Positions 60,378 to 64,000 of a DNA stretch of 64,000 nucleotides are shown in pieces. The DNA is from Monarcha castaneiventris obscurior. Taxonomy: Eukaryota > Chordata > Aves > Passeriformes > Monarchidae. How positions within the stretch are numbered: position 1 is the first letter of the stretch; each line of letters starts with the position of its first letter. The DNA lies in the NCBI GenBank assembly GCA_026261815.1, contig JAMPIT010000575.1, forward strand, positions 40,587,501 to 40,651,500, written 5' to 3'. The notes beneath the pieces were generated by a model. It worked only from the letters and a program-made list of their open reading frames with translations. It was not told the origin of the DNA and searched no databases. The position numbers and the translations under genes are program-made.

Positions 60378-63300
60378 ATAAAAAGTTGCTATTTAGCTGC
60401 AGACTTTCACGTCCGAGGATGTTGCTCACAGATGTGTGAAATTTAGAGGCAATGCACTCTATGACATTTCTTGTAATCTATGTTTTTTAATATGGAAAAT
60501 CGTGGACTTGTTCATAATGTAAGTACTGCTTCTATTGTGATCTCTCCCTTAGAAAACTTGATTCTAAAATTAATCCTAATCATTTCAAATAAGAAATTAC
60601 TTTTCTGTAAATCAGAAGTTGGAACTTCTGTTAGTCATTGAGTTACAATATGGTATAGAATTTATACAGTTGATAGTATCAGTTTATACACTGCCTGAGC
60701 AGGGAGTGCTCATTCAAAATGTGGTATGTTTAATGAATGTTTCATTCGAGTACTTTTTATATTCCTTTCCTTCTTTCTGTATCAGCATAGATAATTTTAA
60801 CAATTTTTATTTCAATGATAACCGTTATCTGGAAGATATTCTCTCTGTGTCCCAGAACAACATCTGTAGAAAACCAGGAGATGTTGAATCTGGACTGATT
60901 GGTAGTCATGGGAAGTGAGCAGTGAAAAAACAGCAGTATGTTTTGAAACCTGAGATAAATTGTAACTCATTCTTTTTCCATTGCAAATAAGACAAATGAC
61001 CTGTGAACTAGCCAATTTTATAAGCCTATGAATGCTAAAAGCTCTATGTAGCAATAAAATTACTAAGTGTTATTTCTCCTGACTTCTGCTAAAATATTTG
61101 GCAAAGAGTCTCTCCTTCCACAGAATAAAAAATCCTTACTTTTCAAAGGTGTTGTAAAGACCTATTGATTGCTCCTGGTAGGACTGAAAAGAAAAAAAAA
61201 ATAAAACCAAGTCAAAGAAAACCCCAGAAACTATAAGTAGCTTTCTCAATCTGAGCAGTTTTCTTGTACACCTTGAGGGAAAACATGCACTGCTTGCTTG
61301 GCTACTTGCCATTCCTGACTGAAAACCAAGACATTTCACCTCCATATTAGTATTTCTTCAACCTCAGTTCTTCCAAAAGAATTCACTGTTTCATAGAACT
61401 ATCTAGGCGTAGTTTCATAGATCTGTCAAGGCTCAGTTCTTCCTCGAGTAGCAGAAGTCAACATACAAATCTTCTGTTGATTTCTAAGTTCTACACTGCT
61501 TCAAGAAGGTTTAAGGAAGAACTGCTGTTAGGACTAAAAACATCAGTAATTTTTTAACTGGCTTTTTCTTTCTGTAGCCTTTTTCTTGTTTAAATTGAAA
61601 AGTAAGATTCATTGCCAGCAGAAAGAAGCACATCAGAGCATTCTTTACTTCTATCTAGTGCATGAATTCAGAGCAATTACTGGAATTCAGGCTGGTGGTA
61701 GAATCCTGCAGGATCTTTCTCTTCACTAATTCAAGTTTTGAGTGATGATCAGAGAAAGAGAGAGGCTCAAAGAAAGTCTGTCCAAAAATGGTCTAGCTTT
61801 TCATAGGGAGAGTCTGAGCAAGACTGACTGCAGGCAGTTGAGGACAGACCCCATGCATTAATGTCTGAGTGACCTGGGTTCTTTCTTCACCCTAAACCGT
61901 TTCATTAAGTCCCAAAACATGTTTCACTTCATCTTAAATCCAGACTGTTCCCAGTGCATTGATGAAGGGTTGTTCCAGATGGCACTGGCAGTGAAGGCAG
62001 ACATGTGTGTGCTCATCTAATTTGCCCAGAACAGATGTGAAAGAAAGTGAAGGTCTTTGCTCAGCCAGTTGAATCTTTCTTCATTTTAAGACAAGCCAGG
62101 TTTTCTTAGTCTAAGCTATGCCTGAGATTGCCATTGCCCTGAGAAGACCAACATGGTTTTGGTTGTGTTTTTGCTGTATTTCATAATCGAAAAACTGTAG
62201 GCTGTCAAAAGGTTCACCTCTGGTGACCTTCCATGGGGAAGTGCTGCTGCAGGCAGAAAGGAGCAGAAAGGGAAGCAGAGCTTTGAGCAGAGGCTGGTGG
62301 CCCAGCACGTCTCTCACACAGGCAGAAAAATGCAGTGATCAGGGGACAAAATCCCCTGTCTGTTGCAGGGGGTCAGTGGCAAACCTGTATTGAACATCCT
62401 TTGATGACTCCTCATTCCTCTTAAGGGCAATTTAATTGTTGTGAAATTCTTAAAAAATGTAGAAAACATTTTCTCTTACTTGCTTTGTTCTAGCCTGATT
62501 TAGTGAGAAAAAAAATACCTAAGCTTAAGTTATTTCACATCCCCTCTGTGTGTCTCACAATTGTTCAGTATAGTGTTTTGAAAGCAGCTGATCTGAGTGC
62601 AAGCTAGAGAAGACAAAGATGCCATATTCATTAAAAATTTTGTAAAACTGATAAGTTCAGTTACAGATTAAGCAAGTAGAGCCTGTAAGTGCTGAGGGAA
62701 AGGTTGTAGAAAGACCTGGAGGAATCCCTGTGGAGGTGTTTCATCTGTTCCTATGCATACATCTCATATTAGACTGAAATTAGGATTGAAGAAGACAACT
62801 TGGTAGGAAACTGGATTCCATTCATGTGCTGCTTACAAAACAAATCTGTATTTTCCTCTGTAATGCTCTGCAGCTTTGTCAGGCCCTTCTTCTGAACTAG
62901 CTAAAAATAAATTTTAAATGGTTTAGCTTTAAAATGGCATTTCCATCCAGAAAAGGTCATTCTTACAGTTGACCACTCACTCTCCAGGAGTAGGGGCTTT
63001 CATTTTTGGAAATCTTCTGTGGGTTTTTTTGCACTCTTCTCTGCAGCACATAGTAGCACTTTCTGTGTGATCTCACTGCTGGGTTGTGGGTGCCCCAGCT
63101 CTTCCCTGCCTTTCAAGAGGGAGTTTATATCTACAAGAAGCTGTACAGTGAACCAGAAAGTTGAGTAAGTAGGGGTGCAAAGACTGAACTGAGGGAGAGG
63201 GCAGCACCAAAGCTCTTCTAATGATGATACTCTCAGGCCTGAGCAAAAATCCTTTGTGACAATAGCAAACAATCAGAAATCTGTATAACATTTAAATGGA

Positions 63301-63430
63301 GATAGAATATTTTGATAATGCCTTGCCAGAAAATTAGGCAATTTGAATTTAATTAGCTCGTAGTATTGATTTACTATTCTTTATGGAAGTCAGATTCACT
63401 CTATAAGCAAAGTTTAAACAACTTTTTTTA

Positions 63431-63447
63431 ATTATTATTATTATTAT
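63431..63447. repeat. (ATT)n microsatellite
   Basis: Five to six copies of ATT near the distal end of the 3' UTR. Confidence 0.85.
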
Positions 63448-63537
63448 CCTTCCTAAAAGGATGCAGCAGGTTTGTTCCAAATAGTGCTGTGGAACTCAAG
63501 GTAGAGGATACATTGTGGTTGTTGTTTGTCTTGTGGA

Positions 63538-63543
63538 AATAAA
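63538..63543 (+). terminator. ARHGAP42: Distal polyadenylation signal candidate
   Basis: AATAAA preceded by a T/G-rich stretch (TTGTTTGTCTTGTGG) and followed about 30 bases later by a T-rich element (TTTTTTCTTTGTT). This is the best-formed signal of the set. Confidence 0.6.
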
Positions 63544-63565
63544 GTCTGTACCCACAACATATAAT

Positions 63566-64000
63566 TAGCCATGTTTTTTCTTTGTTAAACCTTTTGATAC
63601 ATGTTGCAGCACAACATGAATCAAATTAATAGTGTGAAGGACTGATACATTGTATGATAAATATGTAAAGTATATTGATATTCTATATTCACACTTTTTA
63701 TTGATGATAAAGATTACATTTTTTGTGTATAATTCCTATGAGTTCAGTATTAAAATGTCCTTGCCATATTTTGGCATTTAGAGTTATATGTAACAAAGCT
63801 GTTAAATTAAACCATAGCTAAACCATAGCTATCACTTATGTCCCTAACTAATCTATAATGTTCATTGTACAATTATTTCTGGAGAAAAAAGATGCACAGA
63901 TTTGCTGACCTGCGCTATTCTATGATAGTAACTTATTTTTCTTTTATGTATTTTCTGGTGCTAATCTCTATTCTGTATTCTGTATTCTCTATTCCTGTAA
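63566..64000. other. Downstream flank
   Basis: AT-rich sequence with no recognised gene, ending in a short TATTCTG-type tandem repeat (63966-63997). In human and other vertebrates PGR lies next, tail to tail with ARHGAP42; no PGR exon is seen here. Confidence 0.6.
63966..63997. repeat. Short tandem repeat, period 7 (TATTCTG)
   Basis: About four imperfect units at the very end of the window; the array may continue beyond it. Confidence 0.75.

Larger units (their letters stand above)
60094..63565 (+). other. ARHGAP42: ARHGAP42 3' untranslated region (extent inferred)
   Basis: Non-coding sequence after the stop without splice-like or repeat features. AATAAA occurs at 60372, 61053, 61124, 62906 and 63538. 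The length of the real 3' UTR depends on which signal is used; the distal one would give about 3.47 kb. Open frames inside (for example 99 codons at 60619-60918) show no domain. Confidence 0.65.

Noticed and set aside
63000..63291. Antisense open frames in the 3' region as a 3' exon of PGR
   Set aside because: No nuclear-receptor ligand-domain residues are present; the frames look random.

Overview
This is vertebrate nuclear DNA, almost certainly from a bird. It is AT-rich, has long introns with GT-AG splice sites, and carries fragments of CR1 LINEs in both orientations plus one probable ERVL-type solo LTR. CR1 fragments with these 3' ends are the typical repeats of bird genomes. I see no SINEs of mammalian type and no prokaryotic features. 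I cannot name the species.

The window holds one recognisable gene, ARHGAP42 (GRAF3), on the + strand. Twenty coding exons lie between 15222 and 60093 and join in frame to give 746 residues and a TAG stop. From memory the human protein is 874 residues, and 128 of these precede the first exon seen here, so 128 + 746 matches the human length exactly. Residue numbers below use that human-equivalent scale. The missing N-terminal part (start codon and first half of the BAR domain) lies upstream of the window.

Layout: 1-15221 is the 3' part of a very long intron with a broken sense CR1 at about 306-1725. Positions 15222-29819 encode the rest of the BAR domain, 29690-36258 the PH domain, 37101-37140 a 40-nt mini-exon with the regulatory tyrosine equivalent to human Tyr376, and 38686-47695 the RhoGAP domain with its arginine finger. 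Positions 48757-53707 encode a Ser/Pro-rich linker and 53645-60093 the linker end and the SH3 domain. From 60094 a 3' UTR runs to one of several polyadenylation signals, the most distal at 63538. The larger introns hold CR1 pieces (a nested cluster at 33257-34980, an antisense piece at 37268-37857, sense pieces at 50105-50340 and 57565-57626) and a degraded LTR (31187-31613).

The encoded protein would bind curved membrane through BAR-PH, switch off RhoA/Cdc42 through the GAP domain, and recruit partners through SH3. I find no unknown system here. The points most worth checking are about RNA processing: a weak splice donor after the GAP domain followed by an in-frame stop and AATAAA (possible SH3-less isoform), three tandem branch-point-like motifs in front of the arginine-finger exon, and a CR1 inserted about 130 bp after the Tyr376 mini-exon.
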